DNA of 64,000 nt from contig CACVQR010000002.1 in assembly GCA_902756345.1 (NCBI GenBank), positions 233,030 through 297,029 of the forward strand. The letters run 5' to 3'. The translations under genes were made by a program, and so were the position numbers. Below are positions 1-6,366 of this stretch, in pieces (position 1 is the stretch's first letter; every line of letters starts with the position of its first letter). The stretch comes from Fibrobacter succinogenes (GTDB taxonomy: Bacteria; Fibrobacterota; Fibrobacteria; Fibrobacterales; Fibrobacteraceae). The notes under the pieces were generated by a model. It saw nothing but the letters and a program-made list of their open reading frames with translations, did not search any database and was not told where the DNA came from.

Positions 1-662
1 GCTTCTAGCGTGCCGTCGGCAAAGTCGTCGACCAAATCTTGATTCAGCGTATTCTCGCTTTTGTTTCCGTAAAGGAAGAATAGCGTGTATTCCAGTTGAT
101 ATTCCGCGATGTAGGGGTTCTCCTGGAATAGGGTGTCTAGGCCGAGTTCGCGCTGGAGTTCTTCGGTGGCGAGGTCTCTCGCGGAGTCGTTGCTTAAACC
201 TTGCTGTACGAGGGTCTCGACTCGTTTCTGGATAAAGGCGTCGACCACGCCGAAGGTTTCGCTTTCTACGGGGGCGGTGGGCCTACAGCCTCTTTCTTGC
301 GGAAAACTGATTCCGCCTGCTGGGCCGGAACCTGATTGCGCGGCGCTTGAAGATGATGTGGTTGACGCGGTGGCGCTTGAAGAAGACTGTGTGCCTGTAA
401 CTGTGCCGCTTGACAGCGGAGCGTCCGAAGCGGTGTCGCTAGATTGTGTCTCGGCTGCGGAGCTCGACGACAAGACGCTTTTGTTGGACGATGACGATTC
501 CTTGTCTGGAGTTGCGTTGCTTTCGCTGGAATATGAGATTTCGGATGATGAAATCTCTGAAACCAGTGGTTCGTTTTCGGGTGAGTTGGCGTTACTGCCG
601 GAATCGTTTCCGCAGGCGCACAGAAAGAATGAAACTAATCCCCAAAAAATTTTCTTTTTCAT
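1..662 (-). CDS. Ser-rich lipoprotein, 3' end cut by the window
   Basis: Read on the minus strand from the ATG at 662, the frame stays open to the window edge (about 220 codons), so the C-terminus is missing. The product begins MKKKIFWGLVSFFLCACGND: a basic start, a hydrophobic stretch and a lipobox-like L-C-A-C, so lipid attachment near residue 17 is likely. Residues about 20-115 are dominated by Ser, Thr, Ala and acidic residues with several S-S-S-S blocks, the linker type common in Fibrobacter surface proteins. A more ordinary, helical-looking acidic region follows. No enzyme motif is visible. It is transcribed divergently from the aldolase gene at 1053, across a spacer with two identical palindromes. 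Function unknown; secretion and lipidation are inferred from the N-terminus. Confidence 0.75.
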   Translation of the reverse strand, partial: MKKKIFWGLVSFFLCACGNDSGSNANSPENEPLVSEISSSEISYSSESNATPDKESSSSNKSVLSSSSAAETQSSDTASDAPLSSGTVTGTQSSSSATASTTSSSSAAQSGSGPAGGISFPQERGCRPTAPVESETFGVVDAFIQKRVETLVQQGLSNDSARDLATEELQRELGLDTLFQENPYIAEYQLEYTLFFLYGNKSENTLNQDLVDDFADGTLE

Positions 663-719
663 AGTGTATAAAATAACTTTAAATTGCGGGAATGGCTTGG
701 ATTTTCTTTGATTTTATAT

Positions 720-734
720 ACGCAAAATATGCGT
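720..734. promoter_or_regulatory. Operator-like palindrome, copy 1
   Basis: The 15-mer ACGCAAAATATGCGT is an inverted repeat ACGCA-N5-TGCGT, 58 bp upstream of the lipoprotein start codon. An exact copy lies at 890. Exact duplication in a divergent spacer suggests binding sites for one regulator; which regulator is unknown. Confidence 0.5.
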
Positions 735-889
735 AAAATGAAAATTGCGCGAGCAGCCTTCGCCTGCTTGGTTATGAAGATTCTTATTCAAATGTCGGGC
801 GTTTTTCGTTTCTGGAGGTCTGTTTTTCGGTTTTGGGAAATTTCTAACCCATTGATTTTGATAGAATTACAAACTTTTTGTTAAAAATA

Positions 890-904
890 ACGCAAAATAT
901 GCGT
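890..904. promoter_or_regulatory. Operator-like palindrome, copy 2
   Basis: Identical 15-mer to the one at 720, exactly 170 bp away. Its centre lies about 80 bp upstream of the predicted start of the aldolase transcript, a position more typical of an activator than of a repressor for that promoter. Confidence 0.5.
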
Positions 905-942
905 TGAAAATGTTCTTTTTTGGACGAAATGTTTTAAGACTC

Positions 943-971
943 TTGACCGGCTCTTTCGCAGAACCTATCTT
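943..971 (+). promoter_or_regulatory. Sigma-70-type promoter of the aldolase gene
   Basis: TTGACC at 943-948 and TATCTT at 966-971 are separated by 17 bp. A transcript would start near 978, giving a leader of about 75 nt before the ATG at 1053. Confidence 0.55.
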
Positions 972-1052
972 TGCCTGCGAAACAATTAACCTTAACCACT
1001 AGCCGCTCGCGGCGACGCTCATACCTCAAAGCGAAGCGACCTCATAACCACT

Positions 1053-1994
1053 ATGTACTACGAAAGCATCAAAGTTTTGGATTGCACCATCCGCGATGGC
1101 GGCCTGGTGAACAAGCACGACTTCTCCCTTGAATTTGTGCGTCGCCTTTACACCCTCCTGTCTGCCGCCGGTGTGGACTATATGGAAATGGGTTACAAGA
1201 ACTCTCCGGAACTTTTTGACCCCAAGGAATACGGTCCGTGGAAGTTCTGCGACGATGACCTGCTCTGGAAGGTGAAAGACGGTATCGATTCCAAGATCAA
1301 GATGGCCGTGATGGCTGACGTGGGCCGCGTGAACATGGACGCCGTGAAGCCCGCGAGCGAAAGCCCGTACCAGATGTTCCGCGTGGCAAGCTATGTGAAA
1401 AACATCGACAAGGGTATCGAAATGGTGAACGCCTTCCACGACATGGGTTACGAAACCACCCTGAACATCATGGCTGTGAGCCGTGACCGTGGCCCGGAAC
1501 TCGACGAAGCCCTGCACCAGGTGAACGAAGAATGCAAGGCCGACGTGCTTTACTTGGTGGACAGCTTCGGTGCCTTCTACCAGGAAGACATCGATAAGGA
1601 AATTACCCGCTACCGCGGTATCGTGAAGGGCAAGAAGTTCGGCTTCCATGGCCACAACAACCAGCAGCTGGCCTTCTCCAACACCATCCAGGCTATCATC
1701 GACCACGTGGACTACCTCGACGGTTCCGTGTCCGGCATGGGCCGCGGCGCCGGCAACTGCACCACCGAACTCTTGCTCGGATTCCTCAAGAACCCGAAGT
1801 ACGACCTTCGCCCGGTGCTTGACGCCTACCAGGAACTCTTCCTCCCGCTCAAGGAAAAGTACGAATGGGGCTACATCATTCCGCAGATGATTACGGGTAT
1901 GCTGAACCGCCACCCGCAAGACGCCATCGCCGTCCGCAAGACCGAAGACCGCGACAACTACACCAAGTTCTATAATCATATGATGAACGACTAG
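1053..1994 (+). CDS. HMGL/DRE-TIM-type aldolase family protein
   Basis: A 313-residue protein of the HMG-CoA lyase-like (DRE-TIM metallolyase) superfamily, which includes 4-hydroxy-2-oxovalerate aldolases and isopropylmalate synthases. The N-terminal motif DCTIRDGG (residues 10-17) carries the conserved Arg and the metal-binding Asp. FGFHGHNN (196-203) supplies the two metal-binding His, and GMGRGAGN (228-235) is the usual glycine-rich loop. There is no C-terminal allosteric or DmpG communication domain, so it is a single TIM-barrel protein. The substrate cannot be told from sequence; stand-alone members near polysaccharide genes are usually annotated only as 'aldolase catalytic domain'. It stands alone, with its own promoter, and no clear Shine-Dalgarno sequence precedes the ATG. 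A divalent-metal C-C lyase or condensing activity is inferred. Confidence 0.8.
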   Translation: MYYESIKVLDCTIRDGGLVNKHDFSLEFVRRLYTLLSAAGVDYMEMGYKNSPELFDPKEYGPWKFCDDDLLWKVKDGIDSKIKMAVMADVGRVNMDAVKPASESPYQMFRVASYVKNIDKGIEMVNAFHDMGYETTLNIMAVSRDRGPELDEALHQVNEECKADVLYLVDSFGAFYQEDIDKEITRYRGIVKGKKFGFHGHNNQQLAFSNTIQAIIDHVDYLDGSVSGMGRGAGNCTTELLLGFLKNPKYDLRPVLDAYQELFLPLKEKYEWGYIIPQMITGMLNRHPQDAIAVRKTEDRDNYTKFYNHMMND

Positions 1995-2334
1995 GAGGCG
2001 AGCGTCGCAGGAACAAGCTAGCTTGTTCCTATGACCGAGCCGACGAGTCATGGGCTCGCGTAGCGAGACCAACGATTAGGAGTGAATGCCACGACGGCAA
2101 GTGTGGCGAGTTTATCTAAGTAGGAGTGCATTTTATGCACTCCTTTTTGATAAACGAAGTCACGGACGCGAAGCGTCTATAGGACTTGCCGGCATGGCTG
2201 AACCGAAAAGTCGTGGACTTGAGCCCGTAGGGCGAAAGGCCAACGATTAAAGACCGCTCGCGCCCTTGATTTGAAAAATCAAGGGCCACGACTAATCATG
2301 AGTCGAATGCGGCGATAAACTATCCGGGTTTTAG
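1995..2334. repeat. Array of hairpins in a long spacer
   Basis: No gene is visible. The stretch is packed with inverted repeats: a perfect 22-bp palindrome at 2009-2030; CTCGC-gta-GCGAG near 2053; a terminator-like hairpin at 2122-2149; GACGC-gaa-GCGTC near 2168; and CCCTTGATTT-gaa-AAATCAAGGG at 2263-2285 with a perfect 10-bp stem. Between hairpins a near-repeated string CCAACGATTA occurs at about 2070 and 2240, with a diverged form at about 2286. The modular layout resembles mosaic intergenic repeats rather than a coding or classical ncRNA gene. Confidence 0.6.
2122..2149 (+). terminator. Rho-independent terminator after the aldolase gene
   Basis: The stem AGGAGTGCA/TGCACTCCT (9 bp, 5-nt loop) is followed directly by a T run at 2144-2148. 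Confidence 0.65.
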
Positions 2335-2418
2335 GGCGGAGCCCTAGGAGAAGGGGTAGTGGAAAACGCAGCAGGGCTGCGATTGCAACGAGGGGGATTC
2401 TTCCCCCTTTGTTTTTTT
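2335..2418 (+). repeat. Dispersed GGGGA hairpin element, copy A
   Basis: Three hairpins in a row: TAGGGC-gga-GCCCTA, a central GCAGC/GCTGC stem, and a final AGGGGGA/TTCCCCCT stem followed by a T-rich run. A related element lies at 11242-11320 and shares the frame TTTTAGGG, CCTAGG-N-GAAGGGGT-N-GTG and the terminal AGGGGGA-N-TCTTCCCCC. The last hairpin could terminate transcription just before the gene at 2433. Confidence 0.6.
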
Positions 2419-2432
2419 ACTAGCTTATACCT

Positions 2433-3266
2433 GTGCGCTACTTATTCTTGCTGATTGTACTTGTATTTGGGTTGTCTGTCTCGTTTGCGGCAGACGGCGT
2501 AGACTCGCTTGAATCAGAGAATAAGTTGTCCGAAATCAGCACGGTTCCCTTGCCGGGGCAGACCGCCTACATGGAACAGGGACTTTCGTTCGGGCTTGGC
2601 TTTGGCGTGTACGACCCGCTGGACGAATGCGACTGCATGGGCGCCTGGCAGGCGCAACTCGAATACTTTTATAAAGATTGGATAAGCGGGGGAGTCAGTG
2701 CGCTCTTTTTCGGGGGCGACCTCGACCGCGACGCGATGATCGTTTACCAGCGGTACCGCCTGAATGTCAGGTTCCACATGGCGTCCGAAGAGTTCGACTT
2801 GTATGCTTCGCCGCTTCTGGGTTTTGAAAATACGAGTATCTCGGCGTTTAGAAAGCAGGTGCGCGGAAAGAAGACTGACTCGGAACAGCGGCAACATTAC
2901 TGGTGGGATGACGATGCTGAAGACGACAAAGCCGATGCGGATTCCGTAGAAGTCAAAAATGACGACTGCCAAAAACTTTTTACGCTGGACGGTTTTTCTA
3001 TCGGGCTTGCGCTGGGCGGCGGGTATGACCTGTCGGATTTGTTCGGCCTGACCGGCGAAGTTCATGTGGAATACAACTTTACCAAGGAATTCCTGCTGAA
3101 CGTGGTTCCGGGGGTTGCCTTTAACCTGCGCGAAGTGTGGCCCTGGGCCAAGCGGACGCTCCGTTCGACCTGGATTTCGTTCGAAGTGGGGGCTCAAAAG
3201 GCCTTCAACAAGGATATTGACGGGTGGTCGAACACCTTTTTCCTGGGAATTCAGTTCGGGGCGTAG
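2433..3266 (+). CDS. Predicted outer-membrane beta-barrel protein
   Basis: The 277-residue product starts at a GTG chosen because it opens a clean Sec signal peptide (residues 1-20, ending S-F-A-A). The rest alternates aromatic and small residues in short strands, typical of outer-membrane barrels, and ends in an aromatic-containing strand (FFLGIQFGA). An acidic, Asp/Glu/Lys-rich segment at about residues 145-185 looks like a long extracellular or periplasmic loop. The start has no Shine-Dalgarno sequence; TTATAC lies just upstream, so a leaderless or mis-set start is possible. No named family recognised. The ribosomal promoter begins about 20 bp past its stop codon. Confidence 0.65.
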   Translation: MRYLFLLIVLVFGLSVSFAADGVDSLESENKLSEISTVPLPGQTAYMEQGLSFGLGFGVYDPLDECDCMGAWQAQLEYFYKDWISGGVSALFFGGDLDRDAMIVYQRYRLNVRFHMASEEFDLYASPLLGFENTSISAFRKQVRGKKTDSEQRQHYWWDDDAEDDKADADSVEVKNDDCQKLFTLDGFSIGLALGGGYDLSDLFGLTGEVHVEYNFTKEFLLNVVPGVAFNLREVWPWAKRTLRSTWISFEVGAQKAFNKDIDGWSNTFFLGIQFGA

Positions 3267-3286
3267 GGTAGACCTGCCTCCGAGGT

Positions 3287-3315
3287 TTGACACCTAAATC
3301 CCGATTTTCTATATT
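3287..3315 (+). promoter_or_regulatory. Promoter of the rpsF operon
   Basis: TTGACA at 3287-3292 and TATATT at 3310-3315 with exactly 17 bp between them: a consensus -35 and the TATATT -10 box seen repeatedly in this window. Confidence 0.75.
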
Positions 3316-3392
3316 TGGTGCACCGATTTTTATCGGAACCCTCCCGGGGCCAATGTCGGTTTCCCGGGCGATAGACCAAAGGGACTCATTAT
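3316..3392 (+). promoter_or_regulatory. Structured 5' leader of rpsF, possible S6:S18 autoregulatory site
   Basis: The leader folds into CCGAT-tttt-ATCGG and then a CCCGGG/CCCGGG stem enclosing GCC/GGT pairs with CCG-containing loops. Many bacteria control rpsF-rpsR with a leader RNA that binds the S6:S18 complex. Position and structure fit, but I cannot verify the consensus by eye. Confidence 0.35.
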
Positions 3393-3764
3393 ATGAGACA
3401 ATACGAAACGATGGTGATCATCGACGCTATGATCTCTGACGACGCTATCAAGGCCGAAATCGAGACTATCGCCGCCAACATCACCAAAGGCAACGGCGAA
3501 ATCCTCCGCCGCGACGATTGGGGCAAGCGCAAGCTCGCATACTCCATCAAGAAGCGCCAGCATGGCTTTTACGTGATCTTCTACTACAAGGCCGAAGCCG
3601 CTACGGTCGCCTCTGTGGAAGCCGCTCTCAAGCTGAACGAAAACGTTCTCCGCTGGATGACTCTCGCTGATTATCCGATGAGCGAAATTGTTTATGACCA
3701 AACTCAGACCCAGTCCACCGAAGATATCATCCCGGTTGACGCAGAAGAAGGGGAGGCTGAATAA
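3393..3764 (+). CDS. rpsF: 30S ribosomal protein S6
   Basis: A 123-residue protein starting [11 protein letters not shown], matching the first beta strand of S6. It carries the central region in which [12 protein letters not shown] is highly characteristic, and an acidic C-terminal tail. S6 binds S18 and 16S rRNA in the platform of the small subunit. It is first in an operon with rpsR and rplI. Its stop codon overlaps the rpsR start (TAATG), pointing to translational coupling that keeps S6 and S18 balanced. The ssb gene often found between rpsF and rpsR is absent here. Confidence 0.97.
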   Translation: MRQYETMVIIDAMISDDAIKAEIETIAANITKGNGEILRRDDWGKRKLAYSIKKRQHGFYVIFYYKAEAATVASVEAALKLNENVLRWMTLADYPMSEIVYDQTQTQSTEDIIPVDAEEGEAE

Positions 3765-4015
3765 TGGCTTTTGAAGATAAGAAGCAGGCAACCCGTATCC
3801 GCCGCAAGAAGACTTGCTGGTTCACGGAAAACAACATCAAGTTCATTGACTATAAGGACGAAAAGACTCTTCGTCGCTTTATCTCTGAACGTGGTAAGAT
3901 CATTCCTCGCCGCATTTCTGGCACCTCCGCCAAGTATCAGCGTATGCTGAACGAAGCTATCAAGCGTGCCCGTCAGATGGCTATTCTCCCGTTCGTTTCG
4001 GACAGTCTGCGCTAA
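3764..4015 (+). CDS. rpsR: 30S ribosomal protein S18
   Basis: An 83-residue basic protein with the S18 core: [12 protein letters not shown], then [19 protein letters not shown] and [13 protein letters not shown], ending in the helix with [13 protein letters not shown]. It partners S6 on the 30S platform. The ATG overlaps the rpsF stop by one base. An AAGGAGG just after its stop serves the next gene, rplI. Confidence 0.97.
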   Translation: MAFEDKKQATRIRRKKTCWFTENNIKFIDYKDEKTLRRFISERGKIIPRRISGTSAKYQRMLNEAIKRARQMAILPFVSDSLR

Positions 4016-4029
4016 GGAGGAACTAGACT

Positions 4030-4479
4030 ATGGAAATTATTCTTAAGGCCAACGTTCCCCACTTGGGCAAGATGCTTGACGTCGTGAAGGTTAAGGACGG
4101 CTATGCCCGTAACTACCTCTTCCCGCGTAAGCTCGCTGTTCGCGCTACCAAGGAAGCCAAGCTCGAAATCGAAAACAACCGCGCTGCTGTCGAAGCTCAG
4201 TTCCAGAAGGAACTCGCTGCCGCTGGCGATGTGGCTGCTAAGCTTTCTCAGATTTCTGTTAACCTCGAACGCCGCGTTGTGGAAGGCGAACGTCTGTACG
4301 GTTCTGTGACCGCAGCTGACATCGCTGACGCCATCACCAAGCAGGGCGTTAAGGTTACCCGTGCTCAGGTTGCTCTCGAAGAACCGATCAAGCAGCTCGG
4401 TGTTTACACCGTGACGATCAAGGTCTTCAGCGACGTTGAAGCTCAGGTCAAGGTTTGGGTGGTTGCGGAAAAGGCATAA
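4030..4479 (+). CDS. rplI: 50S ribosomal protein L9
   Basis: A 149-residue protein. The N-terminal domain opens MEIILKANVPHLGKMLDVVKVKDGYARN, with the usual strand and rRNA-binding Arg/Asn region, followed by YLFPRKLAVRAT, a long connecting helix (about residues 42-75) and a C-terminal domain. A near-perfect Shine-Dalgarno AAGGAGG lies 9 nt before the ATG. Last gene of the operon, followed by a strong terminator. Confidence 0.97.
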   Translation: MEIILKANVPHLGKMLDVVKVKDGYARNYLFPRKLAVRATKEAKLEIENNRAAVEAQFQKELAAAGDVAAKLSQISVNLERRVVEGERLYGSVTAADIADAITKQGVKVTRAQVALEEPIKQLGVYTVTIKVFSDVEAQVKVWVVAEKA

Positions 4480-4510
4480 GTCTTTTCTAAATCACTAGAA
4501 ATCTAAAAAG

Positions 4511-4536
4511 CCGCTCCTTCGGGAGCGGTTTTTTTT
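4511..4536 (+). terminator. Terminator of the rpsF-rpsR-rplI operon
   Basis: The stem CCGCTCC-ttcg-GGAGCGG, with a UUCG tetraloop, is followed by eight T residues. Confidence 0.9.
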
Positions 4537-4557
4537 GATAAGCGCCGGGATTTTTTT

Positions 4558-5205
4558 TTACTTGTTGATGAACTGCGGAATGCCCTTGTACTTTTCCATG
4601 TTCTTCATGATGCAGGCCATTTCCCAGTCCTTTTCCTTGAAGCGGCGGCGGAGCAGGGCCACGAACACTTCCATGAGCATCAGGCAGTCGTAAACGGCGC
4701 GGTGCATTTTGTCGGATTCGATCTTCATGCTGATTTCGTCGCGGCGCTGGAACATGTTTGCCAAAATACCGAGCTTGTGGGAACTTGCTTCGGGGAGGAT
4801 TGCCTTGGAAATAGCGAGGGAGTCGATGACGGGGTTGCCGGGCACGAGCTGCGGATTGTTCTTGTAGGCCACGCGCAAAAAGCTTGCGTCGAAGTTTGCG
4901 TTGTGGGCGAGCAGAATGGAACTCTGGCCGCAGAATTCGGTGAACTTCTTGATGGCGTCACCCACGGCGGGGGCGTCTTGCACGTCGCTGTCGTAAATGT
5001 GGTTCACGGCAGAGGCTTCGGCCGGAATCATCATGTTCGGCTTCACGAAGGTTTCGAGCTCGCCGAGCAGCTTGGGCACGACTTTGCCGTTCTTGGTTTC
5101 GACGGTGAACTTGACGGCACCGATTTCGATGATTTCATCTTTCTGGTTGTTAAGACCTGTAGTTTCAAGGTCGAAGGCGACAAATTTCGGGGGCATTAAA
5201 ATCAC
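4558..5205 (-). CDS. DnaQ-like DEDDh 3'-5' exonuclease
   Basis: A protein of 215 residues (GTG at 5205, preceded by AAGGA) or 212 (ATG at 5196). All exonuclease motifs are present: Exo I FDLETTG (D12, E14), Exo II HNANFD (D106) and Exo III HRAVYD (H168, D173), so it should be active with two metal ions. The fold matches the epsilon proofreading subunit of DNA polymerase III and RNase T-like enzymes. It could serve as the replicative proofreader or as a separate repair or RNA-processing exonuclease; sequence alone does not decide. It converges with rplI and is followed upstream on the same strand by the DUF374 gene. Confidence 0.85.
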   Translation of the reverse strand: MILMPPKFVAFDLETTGLNNQKDEIIEIGAVKFTVETKNGKVVPKLLGELETFVKPNMMIPAEASAVNHIYDSDVQDAPAVGDAIKKFTEFCGQSSILLAHNANFDASFLRVAYKNNPQLVPGNPVIDSLAISKAILPEASSHKLGILANMFQRRDEISMKIESDKMHRAVYDCLMLMEVFVALLRRRFKEKDWEMACIMKNMEKYKGIPQFINK

Positions 5206-5250
5206 GATTCATTCCTTAGTTAATAAGTTATCACCTTGGTATATTTGCAG

Positions 5251-5763
5251 TCACAAAGATAATTTAATTTCGATGTCAATACGTGTCAGCGGCAGGGGCA
5301 AGACAAATTTATCCCATGTTTTTAGCGTGATGTGCGCGCCGTACTTGGCGCTGATTTGCCATAGGGGAGTGTGGCTTGATTTGGAAAGCCAGAGCGAGCC
5401 TTTTTTGACTACGCCTGCCGGTCCGCGAGGGCCGTCTAGCGCCATGCCTACAAAGTGGCCTTCGCGGAGCGGTATAAGCAAGTGGCGCACGTTGGTGGCG
5501 CCGTGGGTGCTAGAGCCGCGTGTGACACTGTAGCCGAGATTTTGGACGATGCTTGCGAAAAGGTCGCCGTCGCTTGATTCCGAAACGAGCGTGTGCACAC
5601 CCCAGTTTTTAAAGGCGGCGGCACTCGCGAGTAGATCTTGATGCCATACCCCAAGGATTCCCGGTGCAAACGATTCGGGCGTTTTTAGCCTTACGCGCAG
5701 GCTTTTAATCCAGAGGGTAACAAGAAAAGCCTTGAACCTGACCTTGAACGGCGGTTTAGTCAT
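5251..5763 (-). CDS. DUF374 / lysophospholipid acyltransferase-like protein
   Basis: A 170-residue protein with the DUF374 pattern: WHQDLL (40-45), SESSDGDLFA (61-70), GYSVTRGSS (77-85) and GMALDGPRGP (106-115) followed by KKG. This family is related to the LpxL-type and PlsC-type acyltransferases and is often found near lipid A or Kdo genes in Gram-negative bacteria. Here W-H replaces the usual H-x4-D context (H41 followed by Q-D). It is slightly shorter than typical members (about 200-230). A membrane-associated lipid A or phospholipid acyl transfer role is inferred. It lies 45 bp upstream of the exonuclease gene on the same strand. Confidence 0.75.
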   Translation of the reverse strand: MTKPPFKVRFKAFLVTLWIKSLRVRLKTPESFAPGILGVWHQDLLASAAAFKNWGVHTLVSESSDGDLFASIVQNLGYSVTRGSSTHGATNVRHLLIPLREGHFVGMALDGPRGPAGVVKKGSLWLSKSSHTPLWQISAKYGAHITLKTWDKFVLPLPLTRIDIEIKLSL

Positions 5764-5804
5764 GCCTAAAAGATAAAAAAATGCAAAAAAAGCCCGGTTT
5801 GCCC

Positions 5805-5833
5805 TTGAAAAAGGGAATAAATTTACCTATATT
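5805..5833 (+). promoter_or_regulatory. Promoter of the tRNA-Cys gene
   Basis: TTGAAA at 5805-5810, a 17-bp spacer, and TATATT at 5828-5833; the tRNA begins 13 bp downstream. It has the same architecture as the rpsF promoter. Confidence 0.75.
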
Positions 5834-5845
5834 GCGTTTCACTTT

Positions 5846-5918
5846 GGCGACGTACCCAAGTTGGTAAGGGGCGGCTCTGCAAAAGCCTTATTCATCAGTT
5901 CGAGTCTGATCGTTGCCT
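5846..5918 (+). tRNA. tRNA-Cys (GCA)
   Basis: The acceptor stem GGCGACG/CGTTGCC closes with one G-T pair. The anticodon loop CTGCAAA gives anticodon GCA (Cys). The T arm is ATCAG-TTCGAGT-CTGAT. The 3' CCA is not encoded (TCT follows), so it would be added after transcription. It has its own promoter and terminator, so it is a single-gene unit. Confidence 0.93.
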
Positions 5919-5923
5919 CTCAA

Positions 5924-5956
5924 AACTCCTTCTCACCCCGGGAAGGAGTTTTTTTT
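5924..5956 (+). terminator. Terminator of tRNA-Cys
   Basis: AACTCCTTC pairs with GAAGGAGTT around a C-rich loop, followed by six T residues. Confidence 0.88.
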
Positions 5957-5980
5957 GGCTTGCAAGGGAATATCAAAAAA

Positions 5981-6005
5981 AGACGGACAAAGTCCGTCTG
6001 ATTTT
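5981..6005. terminator. Second hairpin after tRNA-Cys
   Basis: The stem AGACGGAC-aaa-GTCCGTCT (8 bp, 3-nt loop) is preceded by A7 and followed by GATTTT, so it could act in either direction. Confidence 0.5.
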
Positions 6006-6020
6006 ATACCAAACCACCAG

Positions 6021-6090
6021 CCTACCGCCTACAGTCTACAGTCTACTTCCTACTTCCTACTTCCTACTTCCTACTATCTTCTACACAACT
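6021..6090 (-). repeat. Heptad array A1 (TAGGAAG/TAGACTG type)
   Basis: On the plus strand nine or more 7-mers follow each other: CCTACCG, CCTACAG, TCTACAG, TCTACTT, CCTACTT (three times), CCTACTA, TCTTCTA. Read on the minus strand in phase, nearly every unit begins with TAG (TAGGAAG, TAGACTG, TAGGCGG). The same unit words occur after infB at 39630. This is a single-arm array, between the tRNA terminator and the next repeat family. Confidence 0.85.
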
Positions 6091-6098
6091 AGATTCTT

Positions 6099-6192
6099 CC
6101 GTGAGCAACAAAGCCCCAGGCGTTAAGCTGGGGCGGTTGCGAGAGAGAGGCGATGTCACGTTTAATGAATGTTATAGAGCCGAACGGACTTT
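6099..6192 (+). repeat. AGAGCCGAACGG element, copy a
   Basis: It begins CCGTGAGCAACAAA, holds a GCCCCA/TGGGGC hairpin, then GCGAGAGAGAGGCGATGTCAC, and ends TATAGAGCCGAACGGACTTT at 6173-6192. It matches copy b in tandem, and the copies at 11323 and 63883 in reverse orientation. The hairpin loop differs in every copy while the flanks are kept. Confidence 0.75.
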
Positions 6193-6366
6193 CCGTGAGC
6201 AACAAACGCCTCGTATTGACGAGGCGTGGTTGACGCCTACGGCGTCCGCGGCTTCACTCGGTCATGAAATTATGCAAGCATAATTTCGCGACTCTCGTTT
6301 TGCACGCTTTTGCGAGAGTGAGGCGAAGCTGCATGTTTATGAAGGCTATAGAGCCGAACGGACTTT
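6193..6366 (+). repeat. AGAGCCGAACGG element, copy b (enlarged)
   Basis: It has the same start (CCGTGAGCAACAAA) and the same end (6347-6366) as copy a. Its middle is expanded with several hairpins: ACGCCTCG/CGAGGCGT, GACGCC-tac-GGCGTC, CGAAATTATGC/GCATAATTTCG and ACTCTCG/CGAGAGT. Its end overlaps the 3' end of the AT-hook gene on the other strand. Confidence 0.75.

Larger units (their letters stand above)
663..1052. other. Divergent intergenic region, 390 bp
   Basis: No gene is supported here. It is A+T-rich near the lipoprotein gene and holds two identical palindromes (720-734 and 890-904), a good promoter towards the aldolase gene (943-971) and a leader of about 75 nt containing short inverted repeats such as CCGCTCGCGG near 1003. 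Short open frames in it overlap the palindromes and lack ribosome sites. Confidence 0.6.

Noticed and set aside
133..711. Forward open frame over the first lipoprotein gene
   Set aside because: The minus-strand frame has a lipoprotein signal and Ser linker. The forward frame is its mirror and extends into the regulatory spacer.
684..884. Small forward frame in the first spacer
   Set aside because: It overlaps the palindromes, has no ribosome site and no sensible protein features.
6021..6090. Tandem repeats as a CRISPR array
   Set aside because: Units are 7 bp with no spacers and no cas genes nearby.
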